Shown here: positions 28,988-41,400 of the stretch, piece by piece
How the letters are laid out: each line of letters begins with the position of its first letter
How positions within the stretch are numbered: position 1 is the stretch's first letter
Origin: Kaistia granuli DSM 23481
GTDB lineage: Bacteria > Pseudomonadota > Alphaproteobacteria > Rhizobiales > Kaistiaceae
Reading direction: 5' to 3'
DNA: 64,000 nt
Assembly: GCF_000380505.1 (NCBI RefSeq)
Contig: NZ_AQYH01000008.1
Span: forward strand, 496,001-560,000
Position numbers and translations under genes: made by a program
The notes under the pieces: generated by a model
Told to the model about the DNA's origin: nothing
What the model saw: the letters and a program-made list of their open reading frames with translations, nothing else
The model's database searches: none

Positions 28988-29410
28988 TCAGCCGCCGCTT
29001 CTGGCCGCGATCCATGTCGTGATGAAATAGCCGCTGGTGGCGGCGAGGCTGGTCAGGAAGGTGCCCCAGGCCATGTCGACGACGCTGAGCGACAGCGACC
29101 AGTTCTTCAGCGTCGCCAGATTGGTCATGTCATAGGTGCCATAGGCGACAAGCCCCAGGACAGCACCGACGACAACCCCCCGAACAAAGCTACCCCCCCG
29201 CACGCCAGAAAACAAAGCGAGAGACACCACCCCCGCAACAGAAACCAGACACAACCAACAGGCCGAAACCAAACTCGCCGAAGCGACCAGCAATGCGCAC
29301 ACCCGGAGCCGAGAAAACCGCGACGTAACCCCAGAGAGACAGACAAAACCCACCCCGAACAAGAAGAAGGCACCAGCCAGGGACCCCAAGCCACAAGCCT
29401 GAAACAGCAT
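28988..29410 (-). pseudogene. DUF2177 membrane protein gene, 5' two-thirds rewritten by biased substitution
   Basis: The C-terminal third is a normal DUF2177 protein: GLVAYGTYDMTNLATLKNW, then VVDMAWGTFLT and a final membrane helix. Upstream of about 29143 the frame stays open, but the DNA becomes almost free of A on this strand. Compared with the family pattern as I remember it, the altered part still aligns without a gap over about 80 residues. SLAGAFFLFGVGFVCL stands where YLATxxVFLxLDFVWL is expected. Conserved Tyr, Asp, Asn and Gln positions have become Ser, Cys, Gly or Val. The length (about 140 codons) is right for the family. The start codon is uncertain and the product is probably non-functional. 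Confidence 0.7.
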
Positions 29411-32400
29411 CGAGCCCCCCAGAGAACAGAGCCACCCGCGCCACCAGAGCCCGAGAAAACGAGGCAAGCACCGCACCAGCCACCGGCAGAAGCGCAGCGC
29501 CGACCAGCAAAAGCCGAGGCAAATGCAAAACCAGCCCAGCGCCGCAACCACCCGGCGCGTCAGACATACACCCGCACCCCCGACAGACACGCGCGACAAC
29601 AAAGCAGGGACAGCAACCAACCAGACGGAAAGCACGAGCGTCAAAGACCGCCCCCCAGGCCCCCACCCGGCCACCGAAAGCCCGCCCAGAAAACGGAACA
29701 GCCGAAAAGAGCGCGACGGAACCGCCATAGCGAGAAAGAAATGCGAGGAGCCCCCCCAGAGCGACAGCCAGCACAACCTCCCGACGGACCCGCAAAGAGA
29801 GGACCGAACCGAAGCCGCCAACCCGCCCCCGCCCCGCGACGAAGCCGCCACACGCGATCCCGCCACCCGCCACCAACGCGAGCAGCAGAGACAACGAACC
29901 AACCCCGACAAGGAGACACCCCCCCAAGGCGCGGAAGCAGCGCATGCGGCCAAAACCCCGCAACCAAGGCCGCCCCAAAACGAAACGCGGTTCCAGCAGC
30001 CGGGGCAGAGCGCCAGAGAAGACGACACAGAAAGCCGACAGCCCGCGCCAAGCCCGCCGGAAGAAGACCTCAACAGCACAACCACGCACAAAGCAGCCCC
30101 CACCGAAACGAACGCTCTCCCCGCCGAGAGAGACCAGCCCCCAGCCCACCGAAGGCAACGCGCACGCGCGACGGCACCGCACCGAGACGCAAGCGCAAAC
30201 GCCCTACGAGAGCGCCGCGACAATCAGCCCCCAACAAGGCCACCATCACCAGAGCCACACCCGCGCCCGGAAAGGGCGCCACCGCCGGACCCACCCGGAC
30301 AGACACACCACGCGCCCCAAAAACCCCGTCCGCAAACCCGACACAGACCGGCACCAACGCACAAGCGCGACGACCAAAGCCAGAGCGCGGGCACCCCCGG
30401 AAAGAGCCGAGACCCACAACACGCGCGAACGCGAAGACCCAACGCCAAGCGCCGCCCCCGCCCCCACCGAAGCGCCACCCCGCGGACCAGACCGAGACCA
30501 GCCACCCCCGCATCAACGCCCCGCCAGACCGGCCGTCACCGCCCCGACCACCCAGAAAAGCCCGTAAGCGCCCCGCGAAATACCGCAAAAACAGCCAGAA
30601 CCCATCAACACCGCAACCACCCCCAACCGCGACCAGCAGCGCGCCCACAGCCCCCTAAGCCCCGCCCGCAATCGCACCAAACACCGCAACCCGACACCAC
30701 CCGCAATACAGCAGCCCCGCGCCGAACCGCGGCCCAACGCCCACCAACAGCTTGGCCCACCACGACGCGGCAAAGAGAAGGGGCCGCTCCAGGCAACCCC
30801 GACGCCGACAGAAAACAACCAGAGCATCGGCACGAATCCGCACGCCGCCCAGGGACCCAAAACCACGCCCGCCCCCGAGAAACCCGAACGAAAGCGAAAA
30901 ACGCGGAACGGCAGAACGGACCAGCGCAACCCAAGCGACACCAACCAGCACGAACCAGAGCCCCCGCGGCCGCCACCGCAAGACCAGACCCTGCCCCACC
31001 AGCCCCGCCGACCCAGAACACACGACACACACCATACCAAACCAAAACCCGACCGAGACGCCACTCAAAAACGGGACGGCGACCAACCCCAAAAGGCCCC
31101 AGGCACGCCCATACAGCCCCCACCCCCGAAAACGAACGCAACCACCCCAACCCCGCCCCCCGATCCAACCACACCCGACCACACACACCGGCAACAAAAA
31201 CGTCGAGCGCGAACGCCCGCCAAGGACCCGAGCCCCAACATTCAGGCGCCAGACACAAAGGGCCGACGGGCCAACCACCAAAGGTCCAGCGAACGCGACG
31301 ACCGCGGACCAGCCCCCATAGCCGCCACGGCGAACGCGAGCCCCACACCCGAATACAACCCAGACAGCGCGACCGGCCGAAGCGACGCAAACATCACCAA
31401 CCGAACCCCGACGCACCCGAAGCCGCAAAACACCAGCCACCGCCCAGGGCGGCAACGAGCTCATCCATGACCCCCACCGACAGGCGCGACGACCCGCTGC
31501 TGCCCCGACTCCCCCGCCTCCCAAACCAGGCCCGGCTCAATCTCCACAACCAGCCCAACCGGCGCAACCTTCACGGCGGCAACAGCGAGCAGGGCAAGCA
31601 CCTCAGCGCCAGGTTCGCACACCGCGGCCACCGCCAAACACAGCGACCCCAAACCGGCACCGACCACGACCACCTCGGCATCAACAACACGGCCGGAAAC
31701 ACCCAACGATGCACCAAGGGCCGAACACCCACCCACACCGACCAAGCGCTCCACCAGCCCGGCGAAACAGACACCCACCAAAAACCACCGCCAAACCCCC
31801 TCCCACAAAACCACAACCACGAACTGCCACAGCAGCACCCAGAACGGACGCCCAAACCAAACAACGCCGACCCGACCGGAAAAAAAATCCACCATCACCA
31901 GACCCACCGACACCAGCCCATCCGCGACACCGAAGCCAGCAACAACCGGAAGAAGCACCAAAATCGGCAAACCCTCATACGAACCCGCAACACCAGCCGC
32001 GACAAACACCAGGCCAAGCCCACCGACAGCATCAGAGAAAACCACCCGCGCGAACACCACCACACGAGCGACACGAACAACAAACAAGCCCGCAGCCAGC
32101 GCCGGCCAAACACCAGCGGCCGCGGCCACGACGATGGCAACAGAGACAACGAAGACAGCCACAACGCCGACCACACAGCCCCCCAGCAGCTCCCCGACAA
32201 CCGCCGCCCCCGCAAAGCCGGCAAGAAAACAGACAGCAGCAAGAACCCGCCCGCCCCAAAGCCAGCCGAAAAACCGCGCAAGCCGCCCCTCACAGAGACG
32301 ACCGAACGCATCGGCCGCGAACGCCGCCAACCCAAAAGACACAAGAGCATCGAAGAACGAGTCGCCTCGACCCCCACCAAACACCAAAGAGCAGCGCCGC

Positions 32401-35400
32401 GTCCCGACCGCGCCGAAACAAACCCCCCGCACGACGAAGCCACCGCCAGAAGGAACACCGCCATGGCGGCACCCGATCACGGCGCCCCCCAACACAGGCA
32501 AGGGCACCCGAACCGGCAGACCATCAACCCCGCAGCAGCCACCGCGACCGACAAGACCAGCGCACCACCCGAAAAGCCCACAAACCACCAACCACCGAAT
32601 GCCACAAAAAGCCAGCAGCACCGCGGCACCCCAGCACCTACAACATCGGCAAAACAGCCGGCGAACCCCAGACCCATGCCACCGCGGCAGCAGACCACCG
32701 CACACGCCAGGCGCCACAAGGACCCACAAAGCAACCCCACCACGCGCATTGCCGCCCAACAGCCCGCGCATACCACCGCCAAACAGACCACCCCCCCGAG
32801 CCAACCCCGCAGCGCAGCAACGAAACGGAGCCCGAAGCGATCATGCCAGCCGCCCCCGACCCCCACAAGCACAACCCCATGACAGACCGAAAACCGCCCC
32901 GCGAAGGCCGACGCCACCCACACAGGACGCCCAAGCGAACCACCCAAAGGCACTGGCAAGCACGGCCCAGCGGACCAAAAGAACGCCCCCAGCACAAGCA
33001 GCAAGCCGCCGCACGCCCGCGCTCCAACACCAGCCAGACCACCGCACAGAACCATCACAGAACCAAAGACCAACGCGCAACACAAACCGCCCCAAACCAA
33101 CACCACCCGCACGCCGCCCTGGGCAAACCCCCCCCAAAGCGCCGCCAACCGAACCGCCACCCGACACATGACAACCAAGCCGACCGAGCGAACCAGCCAG
33201 CGCCCCCCCCCAACCATGCCACCCCCATCCGCCAACCCGAATCCACCCAGCCGCACCCGACGACCCAGCAGACCCACACGACACAGCCCGCCCCGAACGC
33301 AAAGACACAGCAAGCGAGACCGGCACACCGCCGACCACGAAGCGCTGCGAAAACGCGCACCGGCCAACCACCACACGATGCAACCACGACGCGATCCGAA
33401 GCGACCTGCCCGGACCAGACCGCAGCCACACCATCCCAAAACCGCAAAAACCCGCGCCGCCAGAAACCCCAAAAGAGCATGCCACTAAGACCGCCGAAAC
33501 CAACGATACAGAGAGACCCGCCACGAGACGACGACCTACACGTCACCAACAATCACCCAGCCCCAACAACACCCCGCAGAGCCACAACCCGACAAAGAAA
33601 CCCCCGGAAGGCGAAAACGCAGACCTGCTCCAGACGAACACCGGCCGAACAACCGATGCAGCTGGCGCCGATCCCCAGAATGCCCCCCACCCGAAAACCC
33701 CAGCCAGATCACAGGACGGACCCGAGCACCCCACAAGGCGAAGCCCCCCACCAAACGCACCACAGCACAGGAGCACCCAGAACAGAGCCAGATCCGGCCC
33801 CAGCACAACCGACAATCCGCACCCCAATCCGACAAGACCGCACAGAGACACAGACCCGAAGCACCAGCACAGGAGAACGGACCCACACAATCCAAACCCC
33901 CGCGCACACGGCCAAACCCAAAGGCGCCCCCCAGGCCGAAAATGATCACCAGCCCAGAACCCAACCCCCAGCACGACAGCCCCCAACCAGAATCCAGCCA
34001 AACAAACATCGCACCCGGCCCGAGGCGGCCCTCACCCACACCAACCCCCGCGCCAGCCGCCCCCAAGAAGCACGACCCAGCACAGACAGAAGCCCACGCA
34101 CGCGAAAACCAGAAGAAGCCTCGAACCCAGGACACAAGCCCCGCCACAGCCCAGCACCGAACACAGCCGCATGCCGCCGACCCTCGATCACGCCGCAGCA
34201 GGCACGACAAACAGAAAGAGCACGCCCCGGCCGTCCGCACCGCCACGAGAGACCGCACCAAGCGACCTCATCAAAATCCCCGCAAGCCAGGCAAAACACC
34301 AAAAACAGCCCCACGCCCAACCAGACACAGCACCGCACGAAGACGCGCGCGGCATCGAACACCCGGGACAACCCCACCACGAGCTCGCCAGCCGCGAAAC
34401 AAAAGCGCCCACGAGCGCACAGCAAGATCACCCACCCCGCACAAAAGCAGTCAACGACACCCGCTGCAGCAAACAAAAACACGAAAAGAACGTCACGCAG
34501 AAGGCTGAAAGACCCCCTGGCCGCGAACACCCGCAACGACCCGCCACGAAACCAACCCGACACCAAACCGGAACCCCCCCCCCCCTAGCCAGCCCCGGAC
34601 ACAACGACGGACAGAACGGCCCAGGCAGCGAACAAACACTCCAGAACCGAGACGACCTAGCCCCCGAAAACCCAAACCGGAGGCACAAACGCCAAAACGA
34701 GCGCACCAACGCCCGAGCAGAAGCCGACGACCGCGACCGGAAAGAACCGCAGCAACCCAAAACAAACCGGCCGGACCAAAATGACGCGACCGATAGCCGC
34801 GACACAAACCCCAACGGCGACACCGCCCTGGGGCGGCCAAACCCCCACCGCAACCGCAAGCGAACAGACAACTGCAGGAAGAAACACGTGCCCCGCAAGC
34901 CAGAGCGACAGGCGAAACAGAGACCCCGGCTCAAGGCGGGCCCAAGACACCCCCCTGAGACAGGCCAGCCCCCCCATCGCCAGACGAAAGCCCCACCAAA
35001 GAACAGCGGAGAGCCCCGCCAACCACAACGACCCCCAAGCAAAGGAGATCCGACAGCCACCAACCCGCCCTGCAAGGAAACGCCACCAACGCAAAACAAA
35101 GATTTCCCCAGACCCTCCCCCACCCCCGCCGAACAACCGCGAGAGAGAACAACGACAGGCGCAAAGCCAAGGCCCTGAGAAATAGCCCGCCCCCCCAGGA
35201 GCGGGCAAGGCCCGAAACCGCGAGCGCCAGGGCCGGCCACCCAGCGCCCCCCAGGAACCCAACGACCAAGACAAGAAGAAAGCAACACAGCCAGAACGAC
35301 CAGCCATACAAGCAACCAAGCAGACCCACGAGCCGAACCAAGCCACCCGACACAAACACCGACAGCGACCGCCGACAAACACCAAGAAGACCACCAACGC

Positions 35401-38400
35401 CAGCGCCCAATAGCTCCCCCGAGCGCAGCCCCGGAGCCCCGACACCACAACCCGACGGGCGCCCAACCGCCGCAGCACGCCCAGCGCCACAACCTGCCAA
35501 CACCAACTCGACGAAAAACCGGCCCCAGACCCAGAACCCCCCAGCGGCCCCCAGACCGAACTCGCCACCCATTACAAATGCAACAACCCACTCGCGAAGA
35601 GCAGCGGCACAACCACATCCCACGGGAAGCCAAGCCCACCAGAAGAGCGCAACAAACCACGTACAAAAATCGCCAGAGCCCGAAATCAGGCACCCACGCC
35701 CACCCCCAAAAACGCAAGACAGCGCGAAACACCCAACCGAAGCCGCCGCGCACCACCGGCGAAAACGACCAACCCCCGGCCCACCTGCGAACGGATCAGC
35801 GAAACCCACAACAATCACAACAACCTCACCAACACACCCACCAACCGCTCCCTCAGAAACACAGCGCCCAGCCCCGGGAAGGACGAGGACACCGCCCAGC
35901 GCGGCAATCCCCTCACGAGCAACACGACCGACCGCGCGAACGAGGAGAACCCCAAGCCAAAACTCCCGCGCAAGAACAAACACCCACACCACGCAGGCAC
36001 CGACAACCCCGACCAAAACGCCCCGACCACCAGCAACCACCAAACACAGACCGCCAAATTCCCAAAACGCCACCCAACGACCCAAGGCGCAAAGTCACGC
36101 CACCAAAAAGAAGCGAGCCAGATAGTCACGCCGCACAGCACCAGCGAACAAAACAACCACGCCCCACCCGCCATCGACAACTCGACCGCACGCACGAAGA
36201 ACACGCGACGAAACACCCTCGCCCGGCACAAAAACCGGATGAACCGCCTCCGCGCGCGCACGCCCACCGGGGCAATGATCAGCCGCAACACAGTCGGAAA
36301 ATCAGCCTGGACAGTGGCGAAACACACCCCAAAAATCGTCACGGCCCAACCAGACCACGCGACGCTCAACACCGACATCAAGCGCCACCCGCGCCAGCCC
36401 AACGCGGAGACAGACCGCGACAAACAAAAAAGCCAGCCCTGCACATACACAGCCACGCAAGACCTCCCCACGCCGCTCAGCAACAACATGCCCTCAACCA
36501 GCGACGTGCAGGCCAGACCCCAGGCCATGCAGGCCGAAACACGAGAGAACGCCCCGGAAGATTCCGACAGCGACCACAGCATCCCCAAAAACGAAACACG
36601 AAACAACACTGAGGCCGCCCGCCCGAACACATTGAACGAAACGCCAGACCCAACGCGCTGCACACCCACCGCCACAACAAAGACGCAAGGACAGATCAAA
36701 GCCACCCCGAAGATCTCGACCGAAGCAAGCAGAACCAGGAAGCCCGACCCCATCGAGATACGGGCCCGCCTCGAAAACAAAAGCAACGCCGTCCCACACC
36801 AGAGCAGCAAGGCCAGCGCCGAAGGACGCACCCACAGCAAAACACCCGGAAAGCACAACAAACCACCAGCCCGCCAGAAGATCCGCAGAAAACCCATCAA
36901 CAACACGGCAAACAACCCACCCACGAAAACCAACCGCCGAAACAGCAGACAAGACACCACCCGCCCCGGCAAAACCAACTTCGACAAGGCCACGAAAAAG
37001 ACCCGAACCAGTGCAGAACAAGATAGCCAACGCACCGTCAAACCCTCCAGCACATCCGAGGCGCAGCACCAGCCGGGCCAAGCCACAGAACAGACACAGG
37101 CCCCTGCCATAACGCCCAGCACCGCAGCCGATACAGTACGAATGACCAAACTCAACACCCGATCGACGTCCCAAAAAACACGCCACCGCCAACTGCGCAA
37201 AAGCAACGGACAGGCAGAAATGGACCAAGAACCAAAACAAAGCCCAAGCGAAAGGAGCGAACACGAAAACGGAAAACCCCCCCCGAGCCAAAAAAACACC
37301 CCAACCCCCGGAATCAACAACGAAAGCAACCCGAGAAACAACGCAACCCAAGCGCGACAAGAGCTCCGAGCCCACCACCCTCCGGGAACACACAGAGCGC
37401 AACCCCAAAGCCCCGCCCTACCAGACCGCAAACCACCAAAGACGACTCGAACAGAAACTCCACACAAGAGCAAACCGAAAAACCACACCAGAAGACCGCC
37501 AGCCATCGACCGCACCACGACGCAAGAAAGACCGGAGAGCCAACGCTCCAACCAACGCCGCCCAAAGCTCCAAAATACAAACACCGCCAACCATCAAGGA
37601 AGGGCAAAAACCAACAGCCACCCCGCGCCGAGAGCCGCGGCCAGGCAACGACCACAAACAGAACGAAGATGCCGAACCGCCCAACAGCCACGCTCAAAAG
37701 CAACCAGGAGCCGGGCCAAACCACGATGGTCCAGAAAGCCCGAGCAAGCCACGGCCAAAAGCTCGACACCAACGCAACCGCAGAACCAGCGCCGGCCCCA
37801 CCGGCCGCACGAGCCACCCAGGCCACCACCCTCCACCACAACCCCCAAACCGAAACAAGCCGCGAGCGCCCCGCCAAACCCAACACGCTGCAAGAAAAAA
37901 CCCCCCTAGACGATGTCAACCCAGCACCCAAAACGACGGGCAGCCTCGCGGCCCAAAAGGCGGGTGCCGCCAAATACACACCGAAGGCCCCAAGCGAAGA
38001 GTTGCCGGACACCAAAGCAACAGCCATAGACAAAAACGGAGACAAGCCAACGTCGCACAGCAAAACGCAACAGGCGCAGCAGCAAACACCGACAGCAAAG
38101 CAAAGAACCGAGCGCTGGCCGAACGAGCCCAACCAGACCAGCACCAACACCCCAGCGATCACGGGCGAGAGCAAGCACCCCAAAACCAACGCCATGACCA
38201 ACTCGAAACGGAAGCACCAGCCCGGCGAGGCCCAAAGACGAACCACAACGAACACCACCGGCAACACCCGACCCTAGACACCGCCAGACGTACCAGCGGC
38301 CCAGCTGACCACCGAACAGCGCGGCCCCGTCAGCCAACTCCCGACGACCAAGCGAGCCCCAGGACACACCCCCACGAACCACCGAAAAACCAAGCCGGGA

Positions 38401-41400
38401 CCCGGCCACACAGACAAGCCGGCATCAACACGAACCCGCGCCACTGACCGCGAAACAAACGCGTGCAAATAGGCCCAGCCGGACCCCATAAACGACCAGA
38501 GACCACAGAGCCCGCACCCCCAGCCACAAGCACAACGCCAACAAGCCCCCGAAAACAAACGCAGTGCCCGCGACAGCACCACCCAACCGCGCGCAACACG
38601 CGCCCGAGGAACCAGAGACAAAGCGATACCCACAAGCCGAAACCCCACGAGCACCCAAGCCCCACAGCCCCCAGCCCCCCCGAGCCCCGCCGGCACGCAC
38701 CACCACCTGCCGCACCTTCAAGAAATAGCCCAACAGCACCGACAAAAAGAGCCCAGAAGCGACCCAGAGCGCACCAAGCGCCAAAGCAACCAAAGAAAAC
38801 CATGCAGCGCCAACGGCCGGAGCACGGACGCCAACCCCCGAGCCGAAGACAACCAACCCACACCAGAGGCCGTCCAAAGAACCAACGCAAACCCACGCCC
38901 CCGCACAGACGAAACGACAGGAGCACTCGAAGCCCCACACAGACAGAAAGCGAAGAGCCACCGGCACAACACGCCCCGGCCCACAAACAAAAACCACGCA
39001 ACCACCCGCCCAAAGGACCAAGAACGGCCTAAACACCATCCCCGACGACCACCGCGACGGACACGGCGACGACCCCCCCAGATCCAACCAGGACGAACCG
39101 ACAAACCGCGCAAAACACCAGTCAAAACCGCACGACATCACCCCGAAAGCACCGGCCGGCACCCCACGCAGGAGAACCCAAAAAGCAGCCCCACGGAAGG
39201 CCAGCCCCACCGGCCGCAAGGCAGGCTTTGGATCCAGCACCAGACGAAACGCAGCGCCAACCGCGCCCGCAGCGACGCCGGCGACAAGCCGATCCAACCC
39301 GACCAACCACAGCCAGGCCAGCGAACCCCCCGACCAAACCCAAATCCAGCCGCCAGCAACACCCGCGACCAACCCACACCCGCAACGATCAAGCACGCCC
39401 CGACCAGCACACACCCACCAAGCACACACGCGGCAGACACGCGAGCCCCCCCCCCCGCCAACCCGCAACAAATCAGCGCACCCACAAAAAAGCCAGCAGC
39501 ACCCCCCACGACGCAGCCTGCCGACGCGCCCGCCGACAACCCCCCCAGCCATCCGCCACACACGACCGCGACGAAGCCGCGGAGACAGAACATACCCAAG
39601 CCGGTCACCACCCCGCAAAGACCGACGAAGAACCCGCCCACCCACGCACAGCCACCAGCACCAACGGCAGCAGCCGCCAAAAACACCGCCCCCGAGCAAC
39701 TCGACCCGACCACGCAGACCGCGGCCCGCAACATACCCAAGGACGGCAGCGAACGCACCGCCGTCGATCAGCCCGAACAGGTGTCCAACAAGACAAAAAC
39801 ACACCGACCCAAACCGCCCCCCCACGTAACCACGCGGCAAGCCGCCCTCGAACGCAACCAACACGACGGGCATCGCCCCGCCCTCGGCCGATCCACCGCG
39901 CCACAGCCCGGCGGCGGCACGCACAACAGCCGAGAAATCCGCGCACCCCCCGTTCGCGAGACGATCCCGCGCCGGATCTTCAACGAAACGCTGAGAGCCG
40001 GCAACACAGGCGTCGCGGGACGGAAAGCCGCCGGAAACGCCAGCAGCAAAACACGCCGCCACAAACCCACACCCAAGCAGACCAGAAGACACCAGGCCTA
40101 CAAGGAGAAGCCACCGCACAAGAGCATCCAAAACGTAAACGACAGGCCGCGCGGAAAAATCAGCATAGAGAACATGAAAACAACGCCGGAACCAAGAATC
40201 CAAAGGCAGCACAGCCCCAGAGTGAAAACCAAAGCCAAAACCGAACCAACAAAAACCCTCGAAAAGCCCACAGCCACGACACCGACAGAAAACAACAACG
40301 ACACAAACCACGCATGACTCAGCCCAAGCGAAGGCGACGCAACCGAGAAACGCGCAGCACACAAAAGAGCACGAGCCACCGGAAGAACAGCCACAAAAAA
40401 AAAGCAGACCAGGAGCACACCAGAACCAGGCCCAGTCCGCAAACCGCCACAAGCAACGCAACGCCCCCCCCCGCCCTGGCAGCCACCCACCCCACCCACA
40501 CCACCAGCCGCACCGCCCCGGGCACCAACCCGCGGACCACGACATCGACAAAAACAGCCCGAAAGCCCCCGCAAAGCCCCGTCGCAACGGACGCGAGACC
40601 CACAAGACCCACGACAACCGAGAGCAGCCCCGCACCACCCACAAAGGGAACCCAGACGCCGACGACCAGAACACCACCCGCCAGCGCAGCCGCGGAACGC
40701 CCCGGATCCAAGACCTCCACGGCCCGAAAAAGACCGGTCACGTAGACCACGAACGTATCCCCGAAAACGCTGCACACCCCAACAACTACCGCGCACAGGC
40801 AAAAGCCGAAACCGACAAAACCCGCGCCGAACCGACCAGCCAGCACAGAAGGCAAACCACCGCCCAGCAGACGCCCGTCATCGCGAGGTCCACCACCACA
40901 ACCGCCAACAAACACGCGTGACAGACAGCCCCAGAACGCCACAGCCGCACAGCGAACTCCCACACCAAAGAAACAAACAGAGAGAGCGTCAGCAACAACA
41001 CACCCATCGCCCGCACCCACGAAACGAACAAGCGCCCCGACCCCGCCCACGCCAAAAACCAAAACCCCCAACCCAGCAGCCCACAGCCACAGACGGCCCA
41101 CAACACAGGAAGGCACGCCATGCCACACAGGCCAGAAGCCCGGCACACGAGACGGAGCAACACCAAGGATCCCGCCACCCCGCCATCAACCCACCGCACG
41201 CACGCCGGAGCAGGCCAAAACCCACAGCCCCGAAAAGCCCCCCGAGAGGACAAGAGAGCCAACATTCAAGGCAAACCAAACCGCAAACCGCAACCGCGAA
41301 GCCAGAACGAAGCGCCCAAAAGCAACGCCGCAGAACCACACTGGCACCGCCACCAACAATGGAAACCCACACACAACCGAGCACAGCCACAACGGGAGCC

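Noticed and set aside
31461-31700. Minus-strand stretch resembling a dinucleotide-binding VVVVGAG motif
   Set aside because: GT-rich codons give V and G runs by chance and no downstream FAD/NAD pattern follows. It could be a scrambled remnant, but I cannot support it.
29523-32882. 1119-codon open frame on + as a giant Pro/Arg-rich protein
   Set aside because: It exists only because T is nearly absent; overlapping long frames occur on both strands and in several phases, and none has family motifs.
38425-40677. 750-codon open frame on - as a hydrophobic membrane protein
   Set aside because: Gly, Val, Leu, Trp and Cys richness follows from G/T-only codons and appears in all three minus frames.
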